NCBI GenBank assembly: GCA_025201805.1
Contig: MU619253.1
Location: forward strand, 198,431-262,430
Source: Parasitella parasitica
Lineage: Eukaryota > Mucoromycota > Mucoromycetes > Mucorales > Mucoraceae
Length of the DNA stretch: 64,000 nt
Direction of reading: 5' to 3'
In this document: piece after piece, positions 1 to 11,136 of the stretch
Position numbering within the stretch: position 1 is the first letter of the stretch
How the letters are laid out: every line of letters starts with the position of its first letter
Notes under the pieces: model-generated
Database searches by the model: none
Seen by the model: the letters and a program-made list of their open reading frames with translations, nothing else
Told to the model about the DNA's origin: nothing
Translations under genes and position numbers: made by a program

Positions 1-369
1 AAAAAAAAAAAAAAAAAAAAAAAGATTTTATATGATCCGGGTGAAATTGGCGAAGCGTATTAAAGTAATCAGATGCAACATATATATTGACTCAAATCTA
101 ACGGGTAAATGTGTAGCTGCGCATTAAAAAAATGTCTCAAACCAAGTGAACATGGCAACAAGTGTGCATTATCTGATTGGCTTTTAGTCGATAATCAAAT
201 GTCGTTTTTGTTGGATGCTCTATTACTCATAATTGACTGGGATAGAATGCTGGTATGACTAATTTTGAGTATCGGACAGCCATGAATCATATAAATAGAC
301 AGATTTACCATTAATCACTCGTTCCTTTTCCAACATACCTTTACATACTAAAGAAAAAACAAAACAAAA
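1..369. other. Window edge and upstream region of the Ecl1-like gene
   Basis: The window opens with 23 A residues, which may be a real poly-A tract or a contig end. The rest is AT-rich non-coding DNA. A TATA-like element (tataaata) lies near 290-297, about 75 nt before the Ecl1-like start codon, and an A-rich leader runs up to it. No other gene is seen. Confidence 0.6.
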
Positions 370-784
370 ATGGACCTTTCCTGGTGTATTATCTGTGATT
401 GTCACTGTATTGACAATGATGTAAGTTTATCTTTGCTATATGAATAGTAGTATCGGTATGCTGACAACCATCATAAATCAGCTTTACTGCTCTGAATCCT
501 GTCGCTTTCAAGACAACACAGATCAACCTCAACTTTGCAAAGCCAAGAAGCCAAATGATAAAACCGACATGTTCAAATCTTCACCTTCTCTTGTCTCACC
601 GCCTATTTCTCCTGTTCTTGGCCCGTTTTTGTATTCATTCCAATCTTACGACCGTCGTCGCTCTGCTGGAACTATAATGCATGCTACTGCAACCATCTCG
701 ACTCATACAAATTACCAGTATTATCCCTATCAGTTCACTCCTAGCTCTCCCTCTGAATCTTCGCTTTTTGCTGATGACACATAG
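370..784 (+). CDS. Ecl1-family small zinc-binding protein (chronological lifespan/stress factor)
   Basis: Two exons, 370-420 and 482-784, joined by a 61-nt intron (gtaagt...atcag) in phase 0 give a 117-residue protein. The N-terminus carries the paired cysteines CIICDCHC and, just after the splice junction, LYCSESCR. This spacing is typical of the Ecl1 family, small nuclear or cytosolic proteins that in fission yeast extend chronological lifespan and respond to zinc or nutrient stress. The rest is Ser/Pro/Tyr-rich and looks disordered. The second exon alone is open from an upstream ATG, but that start would lose the first half of the cysteine motif, so the spliced model is preferred. Family assignment rests on the motif only; function is inferred. 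Confidence 0.75.
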
Positions 785-1494
785 TTTTCTACCTTTTGTT
801 TCCACAGATAATCGAAATTGCATTGTTTTCCTTAATTAATTTCCACGGGTCCAGGCTGTATTTTATCCCTAGACCAAATAGGACGAAGAAGATCCAGCAC
901 AACCCGCCCACTCCGGATGTTTCCCGAATGCACAAATTGGTCGGAACGCCCGTCTCTGAAAAGGGCGCACTTGCTACCACATTCCTACCGTTTTACATCC
1001 ACCTTGATAATATAGAACTTGCATTGTATATATACATATAAAAAGTAGTAAAAAATTAACATTAATAAAAATTGAGATTAGTAGCTATATTATTGTTTGT
1101 TTGTCAAAAAAGAAAAAAAAAAAAAAGACCTAATGGGCGAGTGCGGATGCAGGTGGTGGATCCAGGTTCCAGAATGCAATCTCAAGGGTGTCCTTACTTT
1201 AATGCACACACGAAATCGGCCCACATTCTGCCGCATGCTCGTGCCAAACAATTTAATAAAGTTTAACCCTGTTATAAATAATATCTGCTCGATACCACAG
1301 TACACAGCAGCAGCAGCAGCAGTGCGATTAGTTGATTATCAAAGCTCTGCAAGATAAAAAGAGGAGCTAAAGCAACATCAACCCTCCTCCAAAAACGAGA
1401 CCCTTCTTTATGGTTCAGCAATAAAATGATCGGATTATCTTTTTTTTTCCATTCTTCTCTTTTTCCTTTTTCTTCTTTTTTTTTTAATTAAATC
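785..1494. other. Intergenic region with CAG run and pyrimidine tract
   Basis: No convincing gene is present. Short open frames here (for example 796-1041 and 1097-1357) lack family features. The region holds AATAAA-like 3' end signals near 1060, a short (CAG)n run near 1305-1321 and a long T/C-rich stretch at 1440-1485 just upstream of the protease gene. Confidence 0.6.
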
Positions 1495-2453
1495 ATGCAA
1501 GAAGAGGATAACTTGGTATTGCATTATCATGATGTCGTTATTCGCCAGTCCGTAAGGTTTGTTGTCAATTAAAGATGAGGCGCTTAATTGACTGCCAGAT
1601 AAATAGGATCTAGACACCTTGGCGCCAGGACACTGGCTAAACGACACAATGATTGCATTTCATATGGAGTTTCTGGAAAGGACATTTGTTCCCAAAGATG
1701 CCAAATACCTGTTTTTACGGCCTGGTATAGTGCATCTGATAAAATTTGCACAAGGTGAGTCATTTGCTTCAATGCATGTCGTGCAAGTCAAATCGTATTC
1801 ATTGCGAAAAAAAAAAAAAAAAAAAAAAGATGTCATGCAGCTAGAGCCAGCATTGCCGCCTCAAATGGACCAGTACGAGGCCATCTTTATTCCTGTCAAT
1901 GATGGTGACCCATACCAAGCTTATAGCGGGACACATTGGTCCGTCATGGTATACGTTCGACCTACCAATTCGTTTTACTACTACGACACGCTCAAGTTCA
2001 ACAATCTACGGGATGGCGAAGTAACGAGCAAACGCATCCAGCCACTTTTGAAACAGAACAAGCCTGCTCAGTTTATACCCAGTAGCACTCCTCAGCAAAT
2101 TAATGGATCCGACTGTGGAGGTATGTGTATGTATATCGGATGTGGTTGCTAGGCAGTCTAAACAAGCATGTGCCGTAGTGTCTGTAATCAGTATCATCGA
2201 CTACACGCTGCATCAGCTCCTCAAAAGTCGAGACAAAAAGGACGCTGTCGAGTACAGCAAGATCATGATCCTCAAAAGCAAACATCTTTCCACGCCGAAA
2301 CAAGTGCGAGACAACATCAATGGCATGATTAAACGGCTCCAGCAGCGCTCCAAAGCTGACAGTAGCACTCCATCTTGCGCATCATCTTGCGCATCATCTT
2401 GCGCATCATCTTGCACACCACCTTGCTCATCATCCTCGGCATCAAACAAGTAG
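1495..2453 (+). CDS. Ulp1-family cysteine protease, SENP8/NEDP1-like
   Basis: Four exons (1495-1551, 1607-1754, 1845-2120, 2179-2453) encode about 251 residues. The catalytic triad of the C48 (Ulp1/SENP) family is visible: His in GTHWSVMVY, Asp in FYYYDTL and Cys in NGSDCG, with the preceding LNDTMIAFHMEFLE and LRPGIVHLI segments typical of the fold. The small size and lack of a long N-terminus fit the SENP8/NEDP1 deneddylase branch, so the substrate is probably NEDD8/Rub1 rather than SUMO; this is inference. Intron 2 contains about 22 consecutive A. The C-terminus ends in a Ser/Cys/Ala repeat encoded by a 12-bp tandem repeat (2373-2432), unusual for the family. The exon 3 to 4 junction falls directly after the catalytic Cys-Gly. 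Confidence 0.85.
2373..2432 (+). repeat. 12-bp coding minisatellite in the Ulp1-like gene
   Basis: Five tandem 12-bp units, the first three identical (tcttgcgcatca) and the last two diverged. They encode a Ser-Cys-Ala-Ser repeat at the C-terminus of the protease. Confidence 0.85.
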
Positions 2454-3007
2454 TAGTCATAAATAATAAAAACTCCTCCTTGCCCTGCTACTTTAGCCAA
2501 TGATGACCATGTATTCGACATAAATTTTTTCAAAAGAGAAAATTTTTTTTCGTGCACAACAAAAGTTTGATCACGACAATTCGTTGCTCTTTCTTTTCTC
2601 CCTCTTTTTGTTGGAATAGGTGCGTACAGCTACGTTGCAGAGCTTTCTTTTTCTCTCTTGTTCGTCGCCAGATGCTCCCGTTGTCGCCCTGTATATTAGA
2701 TCGGCAAAAATTCATGGACATTCAACCAACATTTTTCACACCAGCGTCTCGATGGACGATCATTTTTTCAAGGGCAATGGAACATCGTACAAGCCACCCA
2801 ATAATGGAATTGCAATGTTGGACATCCATGTGGACCGAGTGCATATACAAAGAAAAAAAAAAGAAAAAAAGCAAAAAACAAAGGCATGCAGACTGTGACA
2901 AAGGACAAGAGAGATTGAGAGAAACTGTCGCGTACATGATTAGATTTGCAATCCACTGACTTTTTTTTTTTTTTTTCTTGCAAATATTAGCTCTGTATAA
3001 AAGTAAA
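2454..3007. other. Intergenic region upstream of NAC-beta
   Basis: Contains A-rich and T-rich tracts and a tataaaa element at about 2996, very close to the NAC-beta start. Open frames at 2552-2959 and 2620-2898 exist but have no recognisable family features, so no gene is called. Confidence 0.5.
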
Positions 3008-3578
3008 ATGAACGCTGACAAACTCCAAAAGCTCCAAGCTCAAGTCCGTATCGGTGGTAAGGGCTCTCCCCGCCGTAAGGTCAAGAAGACCCCCAACAAG
3101 TCTGGTTCTGGTGATGACCGTAAGCTCTCTGCTGCCCTCCAAAAGTTGAACGTCCAACCCATCCCCAATGTTGACGAGGTCAACATGTTCAAGGATGACG
3201 GTAAGGTTATCCATTTTGCCAACCCTCGTGGTAAGTCTTCCGTTTATGCAAAGCTGTACGCTCCTGTGTATTAAAGCCTATCGTGTAGTCCAAGCTGCTG
3301 CCAACGCCAACACCTACGCCATCCACGGTCGTTCTACCGAGAAGGAATTAGCTGAGCTCATCCCCGGTATCTTGAACCAATTGGGCCCTGATTCCATGGC
3401 TGCCCTCAAGAAGCTTGCTGAATCTTTCCAACAAGCTCAAGGTGAATCCGCCGGTGCTGACGATGACGAGATCCCCGATTTGGTAGAGAGCTTCGATAAG
3501 GCTGAGGTTGAGGATAAGGCTGAGGCCGCTGAGACCACTGAGGCCAAGACTGAGGAGAAGAAGGAAGAGTCTGCTTAA
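3008..3578 (+). CDS. Nascent polypeptide-associated complex subunit beta (BTF3/Egd1-like)
   Basis: Two exons (3008-3230 and 3289-3578) encode 170 residues. The start [19 protein letters not shown], the basic patch RRKVKKTP, and the NAC-domain core ([18 protein letters not shown], then [18 protein letters not shown] across the splice) are diagnostic of NAC-beta. The protein binds ribosomes through the N-terminal basic motif and, with NAC-alpha, shields nascent chains at the exit tunnel. The C-terminal third is acidic (Asp/Glu/Ala/Lys-rich), as usual. The intron is 58 nt, phase 1. Length matches the fungal family. Codon use is strongly biased, as expected for a highly expressed gene. Confidence 0.95.
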
Positions 3579-5487
3579 GTTTTCTGAAATACACCCCAAA
3601 AAACTCGTGCTCATCTTTTTTTTGTTTTCATATAACAATCATAACGACAAAAATAATACACAACTATCGAAAAAAGCTGCAATAAACTTCTTTTTTTGAT
3701 TTTTTGAATCTCTTTACTATTGACGCATTAAATGGATGCTTTGACAGTTTTGATTGCTGGGAACATGGAAGAATTGCCAACGTTTATTTGGGGGGGGGGA
3801 CGCGGTTTCCAATAGGGTACCACGCTGATGGCAACCCCTTGAATAGAGCTGATTAAACTTCATTTTATTACAGTAAATGTTGGCTTAATATAGATACTGG
3901 CTACATTTACTATACTCTTGCACGCACTTTCAAAGCAAAACATTCCAAGCAAAGACGTGGCTGCACACTTTCTTTAAGCATCATTCGTAATCAACAAACC
4001 AGCCAAGTTTGTATAATGCAATTGCTAAGTACAGTTACGGTTGAACAAGTTGTTTACCTCTTCATCAACTTTAACACCGAGAGTTTAGATTCTACATGGT
4101 GTCTTTCCTAAACCATGAATCAACATTGGATAAAAACAAGTAAATTGTAATAAAAAATTTATTTTAAAAAGCAATCATGAAACTATTTTAATGAAACCCA
4201 AAAGAAAAGTCTGTAAAAAGAAAAAAGAATTAATAAAAGAGTTCAAAAATATAATAGAGAACAGTTTTTGTTCAAATTGCCATGCAAATTTCTTTTTTTT
4301 TTTTTCAGAAGTTATTATAAGGTAGCTAGGGTTTTATCGTCATAGTCATAACGACTAAAGTCAAATGCCTGTATCATCCTTTGAAAAGAAATTTGCACCG
4401 CAAAGAGACAAGAAAACTCTACAGCGATTGTACTTACCAAAACGTTTACTGATTACCTAAATGAATAAAAGAACAACAACTAAATCCGTTGAAAATTCAC
4501 GCCTTTATATAGCTTTACAGATGTTTAATAAATTTTTTTTTCTTTTTTTTTTTTTTGTGTCTGCTCTTTTCAACAAGAAGATAAACAGTCTATCGCTGAG
4601 ATGTGGCCCTGTTGTCCATGTTTCGAGATGGGGTAATCATGTCAAAAATTTCCATTTGCAGTCATAGAATGTGTAGTGTTAACTTGAGAGAATACTCGCA
4701 AAAGCGACTCCTAAATCAAGCCATTAGTAATACATCGAAAATAGATTGGAAGACAAGTTTTCTTTGGTGCTTATTTTATCAATTTGACCATCATGACATT
4801 GTGCAAAAATTTTGTTCGTAATTTATATTTGCCCCTGAATTAGAGTTGAAATGTCATCAAGCTTTCTTTCCCGCTACAGTAGCTTGGACGAAATGATGAT
4901 GACAAATTACTCGATATATCCTACAATTAAGGCTTACACGCATTGATTGCATGTGTATGTGCATGTAAAATTTTCTTGTAAAAGATACCTCCGAATCAGA
5001 TTTTCGACATTCTTGTATTGGATGGTCGATTTAAGTTGGTTTTGACTAGAAGTAGCATTCATGAACCACACTAACCTTCTAAACTCTATCGCACATGATT
5101 CAGACAATGCTATTTTATTAGTGTAAACTCTTAGTCAGCCCATCAATAACCATGGGATGTTAATATATTTGAATCAAGTACTATGCATATATATATATAT
5201 ATATACATATATAATAGGGCACAGTGATAAACAAAATTTTACATACAAATCTTGAATGTAAATGCAATGATATTCATTCACGAAAACAAACACGAGGAAT
5301 ACACTGTATATAGGAGCTAGGATATACAAAAACACTCTATTTTGGTACTCTGGATGCCTTATTTCACAGGTTTACGACCAAAAAAATCATTCAAAAGGGT
5401 ATCAAGCAATTGCTATCAGATAATAGATTAATTCTGATGTAAATCAGCAGTTTTTTGAGAAACTTCTTTTTATCTCGTTTTTTGCCT
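3579..5487. other. Gene-poor AT-rich region
   Basis: No supported gene. There are poly-T and poly-G tracts (a G8 run near 3792), an AT dinucleotide run near 5188-5206 and many stop codons in all frames. It may be decayed repeat DNA; nothing more specific can be read. Confidence 0.5.
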
Positions 5488-5489
5488 TA

Positions 5490-5670
5490 TGGTACCTCGT
5501 CTCAAAACTCGATTTTGACAGAAATCAAATTTTCGGTCGTAAAATGAGACATTTTACTAACGTATATATTAGAGACATTTGTTGCCAGAAGCCGTCTTCA
5601 CACGATGATGATGTTTAGTAGAAGCATTCAAGCAACTTTTTTTGACTTTTTTACGACAAACTGAAAACCC
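5490..5670 (+). repeat. Degenerate dispersed repeat, left copy
   Basis: Shares three collinear blocks with 9606-9722: tggtacctcgtct (5490-5502), gtagaagcattcaagcaac (5618-5636; one-gap match at 9674-9694) and aaactgaaaacc (5658-5669). Both copies lie in the same orientation and bracket the Hsp70-like gene. The match is gapped and old. Confidence 0.5.
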
Positions 5671-5811
5671 ACTTTTTCAAAAATATTGTTACATTTCAAA
5701 GTACAATTTGAAAAGTAATTATTATCAACGCATAGAGCACAGCAGGTTCCAAATTTTTTGTTAATATGTCTTTGGGTATTGATAGTCCATTTCAAGCAGT
5801 AAAAATTCTTT

Positions 5812-6164
5812 AAAGAACATTTAGTTTTTTTTTTTTTTTTTAGGGAAATAAGGGTTTTATTTCATTGTTTAAAGTCCTTCAAACGTACCAAGGAGGAAGA
5901 GGAGAGAAAGACTGAGATCAGAGGTAGGGGGAGCGTAGAAGAGAGAACGACAGAAGAGAGAACGACAGAAGAGAGAACGACTGAGATCGAAGGTTGGGGG
6001 AGCGTAGGTGAGAATATCAGGTGTAAAATGTGTTTGGGGAAGAAGGAATGAAACTATTGAATATATTTATGATTGATAAGAAACCTATCTCTTAATGTCT
6101 CGAAAGACACAAGAGTTCCCATTGTCTCGAAAGACGTAGGAGGTTCGCAAAAAGAACATTTAGT
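5812..6164 (-). mobile_element. Retroposed poly-A element with 14-bp target-site duplication
   Basis: The 14-bp sequence aaagaacatttagt occurs perfectly at 5812-5825 and again at 6151-6164, bracketing 5826-6150. The insert begins on the plus strand with about 16 T, so on the minus strand it is a unit of about 325 nt ending in poly-A, with an AATAAA signal (in gaaataaaaccc) roughly 15 nt before the tail. This is the signature of target-primed reverse transcription: a SINE, 5'-truncated LINE or retrocopy of a polyadenylated RNA. Inside are three 15-bp tandem units (5941-5985) flanked by a larger imperfect direct repeat, and two copies of a small hairpin-forming motif (gtctcgaaagac) at 6097-6108 and 6124-6135. 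No coding sequence is recognised. Confidence 0.75.
5910..6007 (+). repeat. Nested tandem/direct repeat inside the retroposon
   Basis: Three copies of gagagaacgacagaa (last one slightly diverged) occupy 5941-5985. They are flanked by imperfect direct repeats of about 29 bp starting gactgagatc at 5910 and 5979, both ending in gggggagcgtag. Confidence 0.8.
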
Positions 6165-6793
6165 GTCGGGAAATGGTAGATTGGAACAAAAAAATCAAGC
6201 CAAGTAGGCGATTGATTTCAGAACCCGCCAAGTTTAGTTTATTCACCAAAATTCCAATCTAATTTGCATTATCATGCTGTATGCACATCGAAAACTAGTG
6301 TTGCGTAGTTCATGGAACTAAAATTACCTCGCGTTATGATTTTTTTCTTGCAAAATCCACGTCCTATAATCCCTTTCTGCCTGATTTGATTATTTTGGCG
6401 ACTGGGGCAACAGTTTCAATTTTTCGAGCCAGAGAACAGGTGCCTAGTTTTTACAAGTTATACCATGCATCCGCAGTTTCCAGTGACATTAAACGGAAGA
6501 GTAACGGGAAGTGAGTGTTTTATTGAATATGACGGATATTTTATTTATATGGTAACATCACCACCTATCATTCGTTTCAGCTCATGCAAGAAGCAAATTT
6601 ACTCAGCCCAAAGTTGGCAAGTTTATCTTGCCCCATGTCAAAAGACATGAAATGTTTGGCCCCCTTCTCAATTTTAAACCGTAATGAAAGAATTACTTGA
6701 TTATGTCAAGTACAATCAAGTCCTATGCTTCGGTGAGATAAATACTCACAGTTTATTGCTGAAATGAAGTATATTCCCTAATATAATCAATAG
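6165..6793. other. Region upstream of the Hsp70-like gene; may hold unresolved 5' exons
   Basis: A convincing intron-like segment (gtgagt at 6511 to tttcag at 6580) suggests transcribed sequence, perhaps the 5' end of the Hsp70-like gene. I could not connect its flanking frames cleanly to the downstream exons, and no canonical DFGTT phosphate-binding motif is visible. Confidence 0.35.
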
Positions 6794-9452
6794 ATTTTCA
6801 TGAAAGCGGATGGCTTGATATTTATCTAAGCTCCAACAAATTGGTCTTAATGGAATCTGTAAAAAGGGCAAATGTTTATACTCGCAACTTCAAAAAATAC
6901 TGGATACTTATATTGCACACATACAGGTTGTCAGCAACATCTTTTCAGGTTTTTCTATAAAAGAATCTTTAGAGAAATATGTCGAGATATACTCAAAGGA
7001 CGCAAAACTTCGTACAAAAAAGGAAACACATCTACTATCATCAACAATCGAACGCGCAATCAAACTAAAACAAGAGATAATACAAGATGATACAGTACAA
7101 TTTGACAAATCACAGTTCCTCTTCTGCTTGCCTCCCGAATGGACTAGAGAAGATTACGAAGCTGCACTGCGAGCATTATATCTGAGAGCGGGATGGATGA
7201 CTAAAGATGACGACAAAAATCGTTTGATGCTTTCAACTCACACCGAAAATGCTGTGAACTATTTACAGTATACACAGCCTAATAGCTTCAGACTTCAAAG
7301 AGAAAGAAAATATGTTCTTGCCTACATGAGTAAATCTATCTTGAAGGTGACCTGCTTTCAAATGCAAACCGCAAAAGAATTGGTTACAGTATCCAGAAAA
7401 CTAGCAGCAAGTGATTTTCTTCTTGTGCCTACTACATTGAATGAAAAAATTATATCTCTCCCAAAACTCAATGGCATCGTTTACACGGAAGTGAAACGCA
7501 TTATCATCAAACGCATAATTAATGGACTGAAAAGCAAAATATACCTTAGAAAAAGGGCCAGAAGCTCCGGTTTATGGAGAAATTCAAGATACCAGAAATT
7601 AGGTGTACAAGAAATAGTTCAAACAATCGCCTACAACATTGATAAGTTTGACTATTTTGTAAGTATATAGATGATAGATGCTTATACTGTATTGCCGGTT
7701 TAAAAATCATTGACAAGATAAATTATGTTCCTGTCATAGGATGAATATAAACCTATAAGCAAGTACATTGTTTGGGACAACAAGGCAGCGAAAAGACTTT
7801 TGAAAGAATGGACTTGGAGTGATATAATAACAAAAATCCTAAAAAACGCAGACATCCAGGAATTTTCGTTACTTGCGGATGCGTGCAGAAATATACATGT
7901 CGATTACAACTTAACGAAAGACTCTCCTGAAGGTATTCAAAGTGTAATCATGCTTGGTTGGAGCAGCAGTGTATTCCAAAAATACATCTTCCAGCATTTC
8001 GACAATACTGTATCTTGTAGTATCCCTACCACAAACCCAAATTTATATATTCGTGACGAACTTGAGTCGTGTTTATGTGTAGGCGCCATGCAGAAACCAT
8101 ACAAGATGATCCAAATTGCAAACGCTCTGTTACCACCATCGATCTGGAACGGGAATAGTGTAGTGAATATCGACTTGCCTGTAAAAGACAAAGAACTAGA
8201 TCTAATCCCACCCAATTCATTTTATCTCCAAGCCTATATTCATGAAGATTGTATCGATTTCATATTAAACAAAGCTGTAGCAGTGTCTCTTGTAGGTGAA
8301 GTCGCTCAAAAGTCATCATTCACTGTTCAAGAAAAGGCAGTAAGCATAGACAGTCTTGGTGATTCTGTTTGTAATAAACTATGGGATTACTTGGAAACGA
8401 TGGATTTTAAAGAATGCAAAGAGAAATACTGTTCTGGTAGGCTCTCAATGGAAAATTATCAATGCTTTCGAGCAAATGTAAAAAAATTGTCTTGTAATTG
8501 GGTAAGTCCCAATCTTATCGAATACTAAACCATATCAACACGCCTCTATTGTAGCTACGAAACAGCGACATCTTCACAGGCAAAGATTCCTCCAAATGGC
8601 AACAAATTTCAATCAGCAATAACTGTAAATGCGCACTGAATATACCGAACCGTGTGCTTCTGGATGTAGGATTAAAACCTTCGATTGGTAGTGTTGGTAC
8701 AATCATAGCGTCAACGCTCGCATCAAATAGTTTTTTCGGCCTCTACAATGTTTCGGCCTTGATTGTAATCAGTGATTATGAATATGCAGGCAATAGCATC
8801 ATGAAAGAGATAATACAGAGACGTTTACAAATTCATCGAAAGAAGCCCGTAGTTTTCTTTGGCGAACAAGAATTAGCTGCATGCATGATGTTGGGAGAAT
8901 GGGCGATTGAAAAGAAACAAATCTTGGGCAAAGGGAGTTATTCGCAACTCTCTAATTCAAATTATTTAGTCAAATTCCATTACTTTCCAGGTCGACAAAA
9001 AAAAATGTACGAATGCGATAGATACTCGTACAAAATGGCAGAAAGAAACCTTGAGAGTGTTGTTTTAAAGCAACATGATTGCTTGGGTCATGAAGGAGTA
9101 AGTACTTTTTTTTTTTTCAAAGACACTTTTATTACTAAAGCAGGTGAGAAATCCGACGAGAATTACAATACAGAGGCAATACTCATTCCTTCTTTTAACA
9201 GAATTGCATGTCGAGTATTTATCTCACGAAGTTGGCCCGCCTTCGTACCATCGTGTTTGGGTTTGTCCTATCATCAGTAAATCAGATAGATGCCCTTTTG
9301 CTGTTAGGGTCTCACCACAACATCATTCATCAACTTTAAAAGTCGAATTTTCATATACGAAGATTTTTGATTTCAAAGAAACTCGTTTTTTGCCAATATA
9401 CACAAATGAATCCATCAATATACACGAGAAATTAGTGTTGAAGCAGCAATGA
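6794..9452 (+). CDS. Divergent Hsp70-family (HSPA12-like) protein, 5' end unresolved
   Basis: Exons 6927-7658, 7740-8501, 8555-9097 and 9174-9452 join in phase 0. A tentative exon at 6794-6858 precedes them. More than 770 residues are covered. The segment CLPPEWTREDYEAALRAL followed by an AGW and LSTHTENAV matches the HSPA12-type Hsp70 ATPase core. LLDVGLKPSIGSVG and the later VISDYEYAG with GEQELAACMMLGEW sit where the second phosphate and adenosine motifs belong, but the usual Gly-rich signatures (LVGGF, GDGT) are eroded. HSPA12-like proteins are expanded in Mucoromycota. The missing GxDFGTT motif may lie in an unresolved exon or be lost, so ATPase activity is doubtful. The gene sits between degenerate direct repeats in a repeat-rich tract. 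It could be a decaying paralogue, although the long open exons argue against a simple pseudogene. Confidence 0.65.
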
Positions 9453-10062
9453 AACCCATTTTTGTATGTCTAGTCTCAACTGAATAGTAATAAACTTTAT
9501 CATCGATTATTCCAAATCATATAATGTAATGCCTTTATTTATAATACATGTACAAGGAACATAATACTGCCAACATGAGATTAATTACCCATTAGTCATC
9601 TTAAGTGGTACCTCGTCTGAAATGTACACTAGAAGTATGTGTGTGTGTGTGTGTGTTTTTTTTTGACTTTTCTGTAGAAGCTTGTCAAGAACAATTTAAC
9701 AACTCCAGTAAACTGAAAACCTATGTTGTCAAAGATATCAATACATGTCTAATAGATAGGGCATATTTGATTTCATGTCTTTTGTTATTATACCAATAGT
9801 TTTTGATTATTCATTTAAGGTGTGTAAATTTTTTTTGAAAAGAACATTTTGATTGTCGAGTTCTGACCCACTCACAGGAAAAATTAAATAAACTTGTACA
9901 GTCTAAATTTACAATTACAATGTTCCTTTATCTTGTTATCTATTCACTCCAACAGGCCTTAAACGGTCCAACAATGATGAAGCATCAACCAACTAACAAC
10001 ATTTGATGCCCAAGCCATAAATTTTCTATCTCTGACCGCTTTGTTTGCAAGTGTGATGGTGG

Positions 10063-10096
<34 letters not shown>

Positions 10097-11136
10097 TTAA
10101 AATTTATTCTTACCAAATTCCAGAGATTTTTTTTTTTTTTTTTAAATGTATGTGATTTTCTCCTTTAAATATTCTATCCATTTGAAACAAAAATACGCAA
10201 GTTCATTCGCATTAAACACTTTACTGCTTTTTCCATAGCTTTAAAGTGTGCCGCTTATGTAGCGCTTGCAATATTAATGGCCTTCACGGGCATGGCAATC
10301 GTTTGAGGACTAGTGTTTCTGTCTGTAATGCTAGACTATAGGTTGATTGTCAAAATTATCTGTTACCATAAAATATAAATGAAAGAAAAATCTTGCTGTT
10401 ATTGATGCCCCTGCTCGCACGTAAAAACAAAGGCTTTCCTTGCCAAAAGATTTGGCAAATGACAGATTTGGCTTGTCGTTATGGGAATGAACAACCCCAT
10501 GGCAACGAGATGGAAATATGCTTTTGCCAAATAAGCGAATAAAAACTAATGATGTGGCGTACACAATATTTTCGTGTAGATTTATCGCTCGGAAAATCAG
10601 TCCGTGCACTCTGTATATTGAATCCAGATCTAAAAAAAAAATTGAGTGATCATCTCGATTCTATAGCAACAAGGGTGACAGATATTGTCTTGTTCATGTT
10701 ACACGATTGTATCTTGAGTCATTGGCTTCTCCCTTGTAATGATCTGTGTCTTGAAATGCTAGCCCTTGAAAAAAATGCTCATCATACGTGGATTGGGGCT
10801 GTTCCTGTGATCTATTAACTCATTGCAAAGCAAAGCCGCAACAGCAGCGAAAGTCTACTTGATGCAATAAGATGGCTGCATTCCAATTCTTGGAAATCCT
10901 TTGACGGATTGTGTGAAGCAATCCCTTTGCTAGTGTCTAGCTGAGTTGCTTTTGAGTGATGCTCTTTCGATTTATCGCGTTAATCTTTGCTGATTTCGTG
11001 CTCACAGCACCTAATTATTGGATGGATTAATCAAACCAACCAAGTGGCGTCATCAATATTATGATGGTTAAATACCAAGAGAGCGACAGGAAAGCCCTTG
11101 CTTTTCTTTTCCTTTCTTCATTGACTTATTTTGAAA
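9453..11136. other. Gene-poor region with repeats and poly-T tracts
   Basis: Contains the right copy of the degenerate repeat, a (TG)n run at 9638-9655 and T tracts at 10070-10095 and 10124-10141. A small hairpin-forming sequence (gccaaaagatttggc) lies near 10443. The open frame 10549-10818 shows no domain and is not called. The pyrophosphatase promoter lies at the right end. Confidence 0.5.
9606..9722 (+). repeat. Degenerate dispersed repeat, right copy
   Basis: Direct-orientation counterpart of the repeat at 5490-5670, sharing tggtacctcgtct (9606-9618), the gtagaagc...tcaag block (9674-9694) and aaactgaaaacc (9710-9721). Here a (TG)n microsatellite interrupts it. A further weak match continues to about 9855 (aaagaacatttt...gtcgag), aligning with the retroposon target site on the left. 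Confidence 0.5.

Noticed and set aside
796-1041. 81-codon open frame after the Ecl1-like gene
   Set aside because: No domain, ends in low-complexity Tyr/Ile, and lies where the Ecl1 3' UTR is expected.
2552-2959. Overlapping open frames upstream of NAC-beta
   Set aside because: Neither frame shows a family motif; both end in lysine runs from A-rich DNA, and no supporting splice structure was found.
10549-10818. 89-codon open frame
   Set aside because: No recognisable domain, surrounded by repeat-rich non-coding DNA.
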